64,000 nt of DNA, taken from positions 1 through 64,000 of the forward strand of contig CASHSZ010000002.1 in the NCBI GenBank assembly GCA_949358305.1. The letters run 5' to 3'. The DNA is from Strigamia acuminata. Lineage: Eukaryota > Arthropoda > Chilopoda > Geophilomorpha > Linotaeniidae. Every line of letters starts with the position of its first letter. Within the stretch, counting starts at the first letter, position 1. Shown here one piece after another: positions 9,647 to 19,900 of this stretch. The notes beneath the pieces were generated by a model. That model was not told the origin of the DNA and made no database searches. It saw only the letters and a program-made list of their open reading frames with translations. The position numbers and the translations under genes were made by a program.

Positions 9647-9866
9647 ATTCCCCCTTTCGATGGAAATAGGATCGAGGAAAATAACAATCGGATACTGGAA
9701 TTACAGTGTACATGAGATCAAAAAAGGAAAATAATAAAGTCGAATCATCGAGCCGGGTACTGTTATTGAAGAACGCTACGAAAGCCCGAAAATTCCCACT
9801 GGAACTCGATGATCCTCAATGTCGGGTAATAACTTAAGAGTGTCACGAGAAAATCACGGTGAAAGT
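9647..9866 (-). other. Copia-2 3' untranslated region and polypurine tract
   Basis: The polypurine tract AAAGGGGGAAT (minus strand, 9647-9657) abuts the LTR. The rest is non-coding and matches the Copia-1 3' region, including the ATCATCGAG/CTCGATGAT inverted repeat. Confidence 0.85.
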
Positions 9867-10257
9867 TCAAAGTCGGAAGATCTTAGAGATTAACGATCGC
9901 AAACGCTCAGAACTGAGCCATTTGGTAAAAATGTCCGCAATGTTCTGTTCACCGGAAACTTTGTGTAAACTGAAACATCCCGCCGTATACCACTCTCGTA
10001 GCCAATGATATTTGACGCGGATATGCTTAGTCTTGGAATTCTCCACGTCATTCGAAGTAAACTGGATGGCTGCGAGGGCGTCGGAATAGATGATAGGACG
10101 AGATATTCTGTTCAAGATCGGGAACTCGGTGAAAATGTTGTCGAGCCAGAATGTTTCTTTAACGCACTCAACCAGGGCGATGAATTCAGCTTCCATGGTT
10201 GAACATGCGACCGTTGATTGTTTTCGGCACGACCAGCCAATTGGCACATTTCCGATG
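9867..10257 (-). CDS. pol: Copia-2 pol, C-terminal segment (RNase H), separated by Copia-3
   Basis: The last 130 residues of Copia-2 pol start at the Copia-3 target CGATG (10253-10257). They read IGNVPIGWSCRKQ onward, with RNase H residues STMEAEF, YSDALAAIQF and NIADIFTKWL. The upstream part lies at 16986-21612. Skipping Copia-3 and one target copy restores an exact frame. As it stands the gene is split and the enzyme would lack most of RNase H. Confidence 0.93.
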
Positions 10258-10722
10258 TGATGAGATTGTAGGCGCCGGACATCAGGAAAATAGAGCTGAG
10301 ACATGATTTAATGGGTGCGGGAACTCGCATTGCGCGACCGCCATCTTTAATCGTCACGAACCACAGTAAAAACGACTGCTTTGAGGCTAGCCGCCCTCAA
10401 AGTATGAATACAAGCTTACAATAGAACAAATCATTGTTAGCAAGCAATGATTTGTCCTTTACATGATAAACAATAAGGGAGGAGCAAATAAGCGATAAAC
10501 AACTCAAAAGCAATGGAAAAACTAAACGAATATTGCTCATTTGAGCGGACGACGAGAAGGCACATCTTTACAAGTAAATAAACTAGTTGCGGCACATAAC
10601 AAGCAGGGTAAAAATCAGGATCAACTAGTTTAACTAAGTCACAGCAAAGTAAAGACATGCACGTTGCATTTAGCCATAAATATGCAACTAATAAATCTCA
10701 AACAGTTGGGCATATCCCAACA
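10258..10722 (-). repeat. Copia-3 3' LTR (465 bp)
   Basis: On the minus strand it runs TGTTGGG...CTCATCA. It carries AAAGATGGCGGTC (10336-10348), a hairpin CTTTGAGG/CCTCAAAG (10379-10402, 8-nt loop) and an 11-bp perfect hairpin ACAAATCATTG/CAATGATTTGT (10426-10455). Confidence 0.95.
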
Positions 10723-10739
10723 AATCCCCCTTTGCGCAA
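10723..10739 (-). promoter_or_regulatory. Copia-3 polypurine tract
   Basis: AAAGGGGGATT on the minus strand (10723-10733) abuts the LTR start and lies a few bases after the pol stop. This is the expected plus-strand primer. Confidence 0.85.
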
Positions 10740-13700
10740 CTATTTGACTGCAACAAAAATATGCTCACAGAGCTGACATAATCTGGGGCGCGGCAACCAT
10801 TTTGTCATCAAATCCGCGATGTTCAATTCGCCAGGCACATGTTTAATACTAAACACGCCTTTTTCATACCAATCACGAAGAAAGTGCAATTTAACATCTA
10901 TATGTTTATTTGCACGGTTCTCGATCTTGTTTTTCGCATAATTGATTGCCGGCATGCTATCGGCGTAGACGCAAGGGACATTTCGGTTGAAACACAAGAT
11001 GATATCGGCTTCGTACAGGCGTTCAAGCCATATCACTTCTCTCACGCCATCGACAACTGCGAGAAATTCGCTTTCCATTATACTCAATGAAGTCATGGAT
11101 TGTTTTCGACAATTCCATGAAATCGGAACCCCTCCTAAATAAACTATGTGGCCACCAAAGCTTCTCCTACTGTCTTGATCCAAGGCAAAGGACGCGTCGG
11201 TGTAAACCGTTAAATTATTGTTCTTACAATTTGCCAGGTTGATAACATAGTTGGGGGTATTCGCCAGATATCTCAACACTTGTATTAGCATTTTAACATG
11301 CCTGTTAGAATGGGTCTCATTGTATTGAGATAATACAATAACGCTGAAGAGAATATCTGGACGCGTTCTATTCGCGATAAAGAGTAAACTCCCTACTAGG
11401 GACCTGTATGGGAACGTCGAGTTTATTTGTTCACCCGGTTGTACCTTCTGTATCATGGTACCGACTGTGACTGGGATTTTAATTTTATGGCACGGATCAA
11501 TGTCGTATTTCTCGACTAATTTCGCAATATAACTCTTTTGATGTACTAAAATGTCCCCATTTTTCCTTTCAAAATGAATCCCTAATAAAAGAGTCACCGG
11601 TCCAAGGTTGACAATTTCAAAGCTCTCTTGAATCCACTCGATGATACATTGTTCAACGAAAGCATCACGACTAAACAAAACAATGTCGTCCACGTAAAAC
11701 AAAAGTACGGCATCTGAGCCGTAATTATATACGCAATTCAGTCCTAAGACTGGAGTAAATCCTATTTCCAGTAATCGTTCGTGGAGCTTGAAATACCACA
11801 TCCTTCCGGACTGGTGAAGTCCGTATAAGGATTTGACTAGACGCCAACACTTGTGTTGGTTCTCCTTGGTCCGGAAGCCCTTGGGGATATTAATGTATTG
11901 TGGCACATCAAGGTCTCCGTACAAGTACGCAGACTTGATGTCGAGATGTGTATCTCGCCAGCCTTGCAGAACCACAAGAGAACAAAAGAATATAAGCACG
12001 AGAACAAAGTTGACCACTGGTGAAAATATCTCAGTGAAGTCAACTCCCTCCTTCTGCCCAAAACCTTGCGCAACTAAACGTGCTCTCCAACGCTTAATTG
12101 CCCCAGTGTAGTCACGCTTGATTTTGTAAATCCATTTTGTTCCCAGTAAATTCATCCCCTCGGTTTTATCAACTTCCTCGTAAACTTTCCTGTCATTAAA
12201 GATATTAATCTCATCATCCATGGCATCCTGCCAGTCGGATTTATTGGGGTTGGACATAGCTTCTTCGAAAGTATCCGGCTCGACGGATGCATGACCGGCG
12301 AACCCAACGGTCTCATCTGTTGCCTTAAAGTCGAAACAACCCCCATCGTACTGATAGTTTTCCTCTTTGCACCATCGTACAACATCAATCCGACTGCGGA
12401 TTCTATCGCCAAGTGGTGTTATGTAGATTACATCTACCTGGCCAGCAGTTTCACCACTCTGCCTAACGGTTTCTCTCCGCTGCCATTGTGTCATATCTAA
12501 AATTTTTAACTTCTCGGGAGCAGCTGCACGCTGTTTCACTGTGTCCCCCTTTAACTTAACACCCCGTGGTGGGTTCCTCCTAACTGGTGGGGGGGTGAGA
12601 GTCGGATTTGGAAGCCGAACTTCCACTTGTTGCTCCTCCTCTTCTTCGATCCCACCAACAGCTTGAGCGATTTCTTCCACAGCTTCAGGCTCGACCGCCT
12701 GTTGGACTAATTGGGGATTCGGAATCGCATGTTTCGGGGCCTGAAACAACTGCTGTATGACAGGGGGCACCTGTTGCTGTTGTACAGCAGGTAGGATCTC
12801 ATCATCTGAATCTTCATCCCATGATGCCGCTACAAAATCTGGCTCACGTGGGATGGAATTTGATTGCACCGATTCATGCCAAAAAACATTTTCATTAATC
12901 TTTACATGCTTTGAAGCAATCACTTGGTTGGACTTGGGGTCCCAAACTCGATACCCACGCGTCTTAATTGCGTAACCGACTAGGGCCCCAGGCCATGCCC
13001 TTTCTTCCAACTTGCTTCTCCTTGTTTGCGAAGGAATGTGCACGAAAACTTTAGAACCGATACATCTTAGATGTCTCAACGACATTTTCTTGTTATGAAA
13101 CAAGTTGTAAGGGGTTTTCCCACTCAAGCTTGCATGTGGGAATCTATTTTTAAGATAGACAACTGTCACGGCTAATTCTGCCCACAAACCCTTTGGAAAA
13201 TTGTTTTCGAAAAGCATGGCTCTAATTCCCCCAACAATTGTTCTGTTTGCTCTTTCGGCCACGGAATTCATTTCTGGGGAGTAGGGGTTTGTTTGGATGC
13301 ACTTAAGCCCAATAGAAGCCGCATAGTCATCCCACTTTTTCGACACAAACTCCCCGCCGTTGTCTGTCTTGATGCATTTGACCTTTTTCCCGGTGCTGCG
13401 CTCAACTTGTGTTTGCCATCGTTTGAAGCGCTCAAATGTATCCCCCTTATTCTTGATAATTTCCACCCACATGAAACGCGAATAATCATCTACAATTATT
13501 AGGTAATAGCTGGCCCCTCCCAAAGATTTAAAAGGCTGGGGGCCCCACAGATCCATGTGGATTACTTCCAAAATTCCCTTTGTAGAAATTTCCGGGATTG
13601 GGGAAAAGGTTGCCCTAGTGCTCTTTGCCTTCGAACACGCGTCACAGGGTGAAAGTTCTTTGTCGGAGAGTTTAACTCCGAAAATATCCGGTGAAATTTC

Positions 13701-15413
13701 CATTTTTGCAATCCCACTTGCGTTAAAATGGCCCATTCTGGAGTGCCAAATGTCCATTGGCTGTGGTTTCACTTTGATCTTTTCGATTTTTCCCCCATTC
13801 GAATTATTTTGCCCGTTAGTATCATTTAAATCGCTTTTCTTAAGATTTGACGCATTTACTAGCGCATTTACGCTCACTTGCTGCTTCGCTGCAGTCTGCA
13901 CTGCGCCACTCAATGTGTTTAGTAATGCTGCCTTAAAATCTACTGTTTTTAGTAAAGGATTAATGACACTTTCACTTTTTACAACATTTTTGACCGAATT
14001 TCCACCCACCGCTGCACTCTGTTGCGCAGAAGGTGCAGTTGTGTTCACAATATTGGCCTCTATTTTGCAGTTAACTTTGTACATCCGATCATTAGTTTTA
14101 TCTGCAACAAGGAAAGGCTCACCAATTCGGTCTCTAAACATGGTCAACTTTCCATTTTTGATAAAAGTTGTGAAACCAGCTTCATCTGTCCGGCCCAGCG
14201 ATAAGAGATTTTTCTTAAAATTTGGCGCAAAATACACATTTTGCAGTGTGATTTCCCTACATCTGCCTGCATAACAAGATGTAATCAACACGTTTCCAAT
14301 GCCCTCGATTTTAGACTTCCCTTCCCCCTGCTGGACACTATAGCCGGACAGTGGCTTGAAGGTCACGAACCAACTTCTATTAAATGAAAAGTGATCTGTC
14401 GCACCGGTATCTATGTACCAGTGCGGATCAAAGTCGCAATGTGACATCAAAGACAATGGTGGTGACAAGGTGACTTCCTCTTCAGTTTGGTGAACTGCCG
14501 CTGAAAACATTGTCAAGGGCTCATCAAAAATGTCAACTTGTCCCAAATTGGCCTTTTTGGTCTTTCCACCACGGCCACGTCCTCGTGCAGTGCCTTTTGC
14601 TAGCTGTGCAGAGGTGCCACCTCGTTGGCTTTGCATATTCGCTTGTTGTTTGGGCGGTGACGGGCATTCTCTCGCGAAGTGACCAGTGCCGCCACAGGAA
14701 AAACAAGTCCGAGGTGTAAATGGCTGATTTCCGCCTTTTCCGCGTTGGAATCGCCCTTTTCCAAAGAATGCGCCTGCATTATCAGTGGAATCCTGTGTAC
14801 GCATACCATAGGAGTCTGAAGCTTCAAATAAACGATTATACTCTCCTAATAATCGGTCTTTCACTTTTGCAGGGGTGAAGTCCAAATCCTCCCAGTGATA
14901 CATTATTTGTTTTATAGTCTCATAAGTTGTAGGGAGGAAATCCATGTATTGGAATGCAATTTCCTCATCCGTCGGTATTACTTTGACATTCGCGAGTTCC
15001 GCGACTTTTCTGTCGACACGGGCCAGAAAACACATCATCTCCTCATTGTCCATTAGATGCATTTGCAGGAACTCGCGCCTCAATCTGCCTTTCCGGGCGC
15101 GTGTGGTGGGCTGGTAAGCATCTCGGATTGCTTCCCACGCTCCTTTAGAAGTATCTTTGGCAACGGCCACGAGCTGTTGCGCTTCTTCGCAACTCAAGCA
15201 TATCGTGGACCATGCTCGCTTCTCACGCACTCTAAAATCCCGTTTCTCTTTGGCTGTGGCGTTGGGACCCGGCGCGGTCTCGTCGCCCGTCACGTGGTCC
15301 CACACGCCTTGCTGGGATAACAACAACTTCGCACCAATCGCCCATTGTGCATAATTTGTCCCATTTAGTTTTTTGATCGACTTATAATCGTCGCATTTCT
15401 CCTCCGACGCCAT
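10740..15413 (-). CDS. gag-pol: Copia-3 Gag-Pol polyprotein (1557 aa, intact)
   Basis: A single frame from ATG 15413 (MASEEKCDDY). Copia Gag at the N-terminus (LNGTNYAQW, YQPTT) is followed by one CCHC knuckle, CFSCGGTGHFAREC, at residue 237. The protease has D-T-G (WYIDTGATDHF) at residue 335. Integrase has an HHCC zinc domain (HSRMGH ... CDAC) from about residue 555 and the core D,D,E (HMDLWG, KTDNGGEF, NSVAERANR). RT has DIKSAYLYGDL and YVDD at residue 1240; RNase H has TDASF, SIMESEF and NIADLMTKWL. The domain order PR-IN-RT-RH is diagnostic of Ty1/Copia. Its closest relative here is Copia-4. All catalytic residues I checked are present. Confidence 0.97.
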   Translation of the reverse strand: MASEEKCDDYKSIKKLNGTNYAQWAIGAKLLLSQQGVWDHVTGDETAPGPNATAKEKRDFRVREKRAWSTICLSCEEAQQLVAVAKDTSKGAWEAIRDAYQPTTRARKGRLRREFLQMHLMDNEEMMCFLARVDRKVAELANVKVIPTDEEIAFQYMDFLPTTYETIKQIMYHWEDLDFTPAKVKDRLLGEYNRLFEASDSYGMRTQDSTDNAGAFFGKGRFQRGKGGNQPFTPRTCFSCGGTGHFARECPSPPKQQANMQSQRGGTSAQLAKGTARGRGRGGKTKKANLGQVDIFDEPLTMFSAAVHQTEEEVTLSPPLSLMSHCDFDPHWYIDTGATDHFSFNRSWFVTFKPLSGYSVQQGEGKSKIEGIGNVLITSCYAGRCREITLQNVYFAPNFKKNLLSLGRTDEAGFTTFIKNGKLTMFRDRIGEPFLVADKTNDRMYKVNCKIEANIVNTTAPSAQQSAAVGGNSVKNVVKSESVINPLLKTVDFKAALLNTLSGAVQTAAKQQVSVNALVNASNLKKSDLNDTNGQNNSNGGKIEKIKVKPQPMDIWHSRMGHFNASGIAKMEISPDIFGVKLSDKELSPCDACSKAKSTRATFSPIPEISTKGILEVIHMDLWGPQPFKSLGGASYYLIIVDDYSRFMWVEIIKNKGDTFERFKRWQTQVERSTGKKVKCIKTDNGGEFVSKKWDDYAASIGLKCIQTNPYSPEMNSVAERANRTIVGGIRAMLFENNFPKGLWAELAVTVVYLKNRFPHASLSGKTPYNLFHNKKMSLRHLRCIGSKVFVHIPSQTRRSKLEERAWPGALVGYAIKTRGYRVWDPKSNQVIASKHVKINENVFWHESVQSNSIPREPDFVAASWDEDSDDEILPAVQQQQVPPVIQQLFQAPKHAIPNPQLVQQAVEPEAVEEIAQAVGGIEEEEEQQVEVRLPNPTLTPPPVRRNPPRGVKLKGDTVKQRAAAPEKLKILDMTQWQRRETVRQSGETAGQVDVIYITPLGDRIRSRIDVVRWCKEENYQYDGGCFDFKATDETVGFAGHASVEPDTFEEAMSNPNKSDWQDAMDDEINIFNDRKVYEEVDKTEGMNLLGTKWIYKIKRDYTGAIKRWRARLVAQGFGQKEGVDFTEIFSPVVNFVLVLIFFCSLVVLQGWRDTHLDIKSAYLYGDLDVPQYINIPKGFRTKENQHKCWRLVKSLYGLHQSGRMWYFKLHERLLEIGFTPVLGLNCVYNYGSDAVLLFYVDDIVLFSRDAFVEQCIIEWIQESFEIVNLGPVTLLLGIHFERKNGDILVHQKSYIAKLVEKYDIDPCHKIKIPVTVGTMIQKVQPGEQINSTFPYRSLVGSLLFIANRTRPDILFSVIVLSQYNETHSNRHVKMLIQVLRYLANTPNYVINLANCKNNNLTVYTDASFALDQDSRRSFGGHIVYLGGVPISWNCRKQSMTSLSIMESEFLAVVDGVREVIWLERLYEADIILCFNRNVPCVYADSMPAINYAKNKIENRANKHIDVKLHFLRDWYEKGVFSIKHVPGELNIADLMTKWLPRPRLCQLCEHIFVAVK

Positions 15414-16502
15414 ATCTAGTCGATTCGTCGCGAAGATTACACTTTATCACTAAATAAATCGTCGCACACACCAAATGAAGCACAAAACACACTCTTTACG
15501 CTTTTATAAATGGCGTAAACCCCCAAAAGGTTTAGGCGAAAAATTATACAGTCTCCCTTGGACAAATCTCACTAAGTGAGATGCAAAACTTTACGTAGTA
15601 TCTCCCGAGTTCCGACCGGACTCCTAGGACCGCGGGACACTCGGTGGCCAGAGAAAGCCTACGCAAAAATACAATTCCACTACGCGACTGCGTAAAGGGT
15701 GGAAAGGATACTACAAGACCCCCAAACAAAACCTTAAACTTATTAACAATGAATTTCGACAACTTAAAACTAAATAATAGTTGGCAAGGTGAAAATCCGT
15801 TGTTTTGCGGGTTGGTTTGCGTCGCAAAAATTCCCTCGTTGATCCCACGTCGTGAAATCGATGCACGTCGACTCAACGTGCTCGTCCGCACCTTCGTAGG
15901 ATGTGCTCCGTGCACAAAACCTCGGGAAAATGCCAGCGCGTACGTTTAACCCGCTAACTGGTCTTCTAGGTGCTCAAATAGCTGATGCCTGTGTGCAAAT
16001 TTATGCCCACACAGGTCCTTACGTTGAAAATTATTCTCACACGTCGTTTTTCGTCTGCTTTGACGAAAAATCCGGCCGCCGTCGAAAAATCGATTCGCAC
16101 GATGACTTCCGTGTTGATTTTCAACGAAAAACGGTCCAAAAATTACGTCGTTTCGACGTATTCTTTGTTGAATCGTGATGAGAGCGTGTGTCGATCCGTA
16201 CACACGATTCTCTGCTGGCTTCACGGCCGTACGCGATGAAGTAAAAAAAAATGGCGCCGCAGAAGAAAAATCTTCTTTATATCGGCAAATGTGCTTATTT
16301 CGCACGAAAAAACGACAATTCTCACACTGTTTTGTTCCAAATTCGTTGGCGAATTGCCCGCACACGTTGTCAAAGCTCGTCCGCTTTGCTAAAATCCCGA
16401 AAACGGCGATACGTCTCTGCGACGATACCGACGAAGTCGCGATGTCCGTTCCTTCACAAAAATCGCCGCCAATTCATCACAAACGGTTGGCCGCGTCGTC
16501 AA
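15414..16502 (-). other. Copia-3 5' leader (untranslated)
   Basis: About 1.1 kb lies between the primer site and gag. It contains a 15-mer, CCTAGGACCGCGGGA (plus strand, 15623-15637), that recurs with few changes in the Copia-2 and Copia-4 leaders. A minus-strand ATG frame of 123 codons (15544-15915) covers it; its status is uncertain. Nothing else is recognised. Confidence 0.7.
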
Positions 16503-16518
16503 CCATCCTCTGCTACCA
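16503..16518 (-). promoter_or_regulatory. Copia-3 primer binding site (tRNA-iMet)
   Basis: On the minus strand TGGTAGCAGAGGATGG begins two bases after the 5' LTR. Its first 11 bases complement the 3' end of animal initiator tRNA-Met (CUCUGCUACCA). Confidence 0.85.
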
Positions 16519-16520
16519 AA

Positions 16521-16985
16521 TGATGAGATTGTAGGCGCCGGACATCAGGAAAATAGAGCTGAGACATGATTTAATGGGTGCGGGAACTCGCATTGCGCGA
16601 CCGCCATCTTTAATCGTCACGAACCACAGTAAAAACGACTGCTTTGAGGCTAGCCGCCCTCAAAGTATGAATACAAGCTTACAATAGAACAAATCATTGT
16701 TAGCAAGCAATGATTTGTCCTTTACATGATAAACAATAAGGGAGGAGCAAATAAGCGATAAACAACTCAAAAGCAATGGAAAAACTAAACGAATATTGCT
16801 CATTTGAGCGGACGACGAGAAGGCACATCTTTACAAGTAAATAAACTAGTTGCGGCACATAACAAGCAGGGTAAAAATCAGGATCAACTAGTTTAACTAA
16901 GTCACAGCAAAGTAAAGACATGCACGTTGCATTTAGCCATAAATATGCAACTAATAAATCTCAAACAGTTGGGCATATCCCAACA
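16521..16985 (-). repeat. Copia-3 5' LTR (465 bp)
   Basis: Same as the 3' LTR at 10258-10722, with no difference seen. It is followed by the target copy CGATG (16986-16990). Confidence 0.95.
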
Positions 16986-19900
16986 CGATGAAGGTTACGA
17001 ATCCGCCGAAACTTAAGGACGTTGCCAAGTCGCTTGCCCATGAAGCATCCGTACAAGCCCACAATTGGCTAGAATTGCAGCCGGAAAGTTCGATACGATA
17101 GTCGATGGTATTGGCCACGTATTGTAGGACTTGGAGCAGGGCTCGGATGTGGGTTTCGTCGTAACACGTATTGAACTGACTCAGCGAAATGACCGAAAAT
17201 AAGATGTCGGGGCGAGTTCTCGAAGCAAGAAACAGGAGCGAACCGATGAGAGATCGGTAAGGAAAGTCCGGTAGATTTTCGGTAGACCCCTTCACGAGCG
17301 TCGTCCCGGGTGTGACGGGAACCTTCACGAGGCGATTGATAGAGACCTCGAACTTCTTAACGAGCTTGGTAATGTAGGCGCGTTGCGTGATGAAGGTTCG
17401 CCCAGCGTCTCGGATGAACTCGACGCCCAATAGCCTCGTGATGGGACCAAGATTAACTATGTCGAACTTGGACGAGATAAGCCGGATGATTCGGGTTAAC
17501 ACGGTGTCGGAAGCGTAGAACAGTACGATGTCGTCCACGTAAACTAGCATGACGGCACAATTGCCGTAAATGTACACACAATTGCACGCGGGCATCTTCC
17601 GAAAACCGAGAGCTCGAAGCGTTCCATCCAACTTTTCGTACCATTCCCTCCCCGATTGGTGAAGTCCGTAGAGGGATTTAACAAGTAGCCAGACGTTTGC
17701 GGGGTTCGAACAAGTTGCACCTGCGGGGATGCGCATGTATACCTTGTGCTTCAGGTCCCCATACAGGTATGCACTTTTGACGTCGAGGTGAGCATCCTTC
17801 CATCCTCTGAGAACGACTAGAAGACAGAAGAATAGTCGGATTAAAACGAAGTTCACGACCGGACTAAAGACCTCGTCGTAATCAACCCCGATGGTTTGGC
17901 GAAAGCCTTGTGCGACGAGTCGAGCACGATAACGAGTTATTTCGCCGCTTAGATCCGTCTTCAGTTTGAAGATCCATTTACAGCCTAAAACTGTAGTATT
18001 GGGTGGTCTCGGAACTTCCTGATAAATCTGCCTCTCCTTAAAAATCCCCAATTCTTCATTGATGGCTTCACGCCATTTCGGAGCGTCCTGAAATTTTGGA
18101 ATTTCCGCATAAGAAGTCGGTTCGGTTCGGCAGAGGTGAACAGCATGTCGCACTGCTGGGATCGTAGGGATGGTATGTTCTATGCTCCCGAAGAAGAAAA
18201 GTTCCGAATCGTATGGAAGGTCGTTCATGGTACAAAACTCTTCGACCTCCTTTCTGGATCTAAGCCGTAGATTCGGTTCCGGAAAGTAGTAAACATCGGT
18301 ATCGATACAACCGGGCCGCTGATCCTTCCGTAAATGTTCTTCGCGGACCCATCGACGGAAAATGGTGTCACCACCGATATAACGCCAGTAGAAAGATGTT
18401 CTGCCGACCGAGGGTGCTTCGACAAACGTTGCACCTTGGGGTAATGGAGACATTGCACCTTGGTCGAAGATAGGCATCGTGTGGTGCAAAATATCCTGGC
18501 CGATTCTCCTACGTGTAGTTACAAAACGTAGAGGTGAACCAGGTGGTGAAAGACCGGGAGAACTTGCTTGCGATTCTGCTGAGACATGCTGAGATTGAGA
18601 TTGCTCAAGCATATCCGGTTGGATTGCCTCTTCGCCGATCTGTTCAACATCTTCATCAGTGTCTTGGCCTTCCTCTTGATAAAGAATGGGATACGATATT
18701 GATCGTCCCATACTCGCTGAATCTGGTAATGCCAGCGCACACGCCTCTATTAATTGACGTTCAGGCGTTCTCAACGGAGAAAGGCGAACACAGGGAATCG
18801 ATATCGATTTCGAAACTGATCCATTCCCATTATCATCATCGTTATCATCGTCACTCGATGAATCGTCATCAGATTCGACTTTCGGCCAATCCAAATAAAT
18901 GGTGTCGTCAAACGACACCCTCTGTTGTTGTTGTTGACCAACTTCGGGTTCTGTGAATGTCTCTTGGCGATGACCATTCCGCGTTTTAAGCGACTTCCGA
19001 TATGACTGATGTTCATCAATGCGTACATGGATTGATTCCGTTACGCTATTGTCTATAGGGTTCCACACTCGATAACCACGTGTGCCAGTGGCGTATCCCA
19101 CAAGGAAACCTTCCCAAGCACGGGGATCAAGCTTTTTGCGTCCCGGTGCAGTAAAGTGCACCCAGCACTTGGATCCAACTTTCCTCAGATGACGTAACGA
19201 AAGAGCACGCTGGCGCCAAAGGATATATGGGACTTGATTGTTCAAACGAGAATGTGGACTGCGGTTCTTGATGTATGCGAAATTGACAGCGATTTCGGCC
19301 CATAAACCGGCAGGAAGTTTGGTTTCTTCAAGAACAGCCCGGAGATGGTCAGCCATCGTTCGGTTGATCCTTTCGGCTGTGCCGTTCATTTGAGGGCTCG
19401 AAGGGTTAGTCCGCTGACCCTGGATCCCTCTCTCCTTTAGATATTGCAGAAATTCGTTGGACATGAATTCGCCGCCCCTATCAGATCGAATGGCTTTCAC
19501 GCGTGTGTTTGCAACACACTCGACTCGGGCGACGAAGTCCTTAAAACATGAGAAGACCTGGGACTTCTGGGCTAAAGGAGTGATCCATGTATATCGCGTC
19601 GCGTCATCAATAACCGTAAAAACGAATCGGGCGCCACCAAATGAAGGAACCGGATTTGGCCCCCAGACATCCATGTGCAGGAGATCAAGTGGCTTTGAAG
19701 TTGAAGGATGCAGATCAGGCTTGTGAGAAGCCCTTATGGACTTTGCAAGTCGGCAATCATTGCACGCCAGTTCCTGTGATACTTCCGCGGGTTCGAGTCC
19801 ATATACCTGGTCGTTGTTCGCCAACAATCGCATCGCATTGGTGTGCAAATGTCCTAGGCGACTATGCCACAAACCAGTTGCGTCTTTTACGGAGGCAGGA

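Larger units (their letters stand above)
10258..16985 (-). mobile_element. Copia-3: complete, apparently intact Ty1/Copia element (6728 bp)
   Basis: A minus-strand element with two 465-bp LTRs (16521-16985 and 10258-10722) in which I see no difference. It has target duplications CGATG (10253-10257, 16986-16990), a tRNA-iMet primer site, a polypurine tract and one intact 1557-codon gene. It is inserted in the RNase H region of Copia-2. With nothing visibly broken it is a candidate for a currently mobile copy. Confidence 0.96.

Noticed and set aside
13555-14274. 239-codon plus-strand frame opposite Copia-3 gag-pol
   Set aside because: Antisense shadow of a well-supported coding frame; no recognisable motif.
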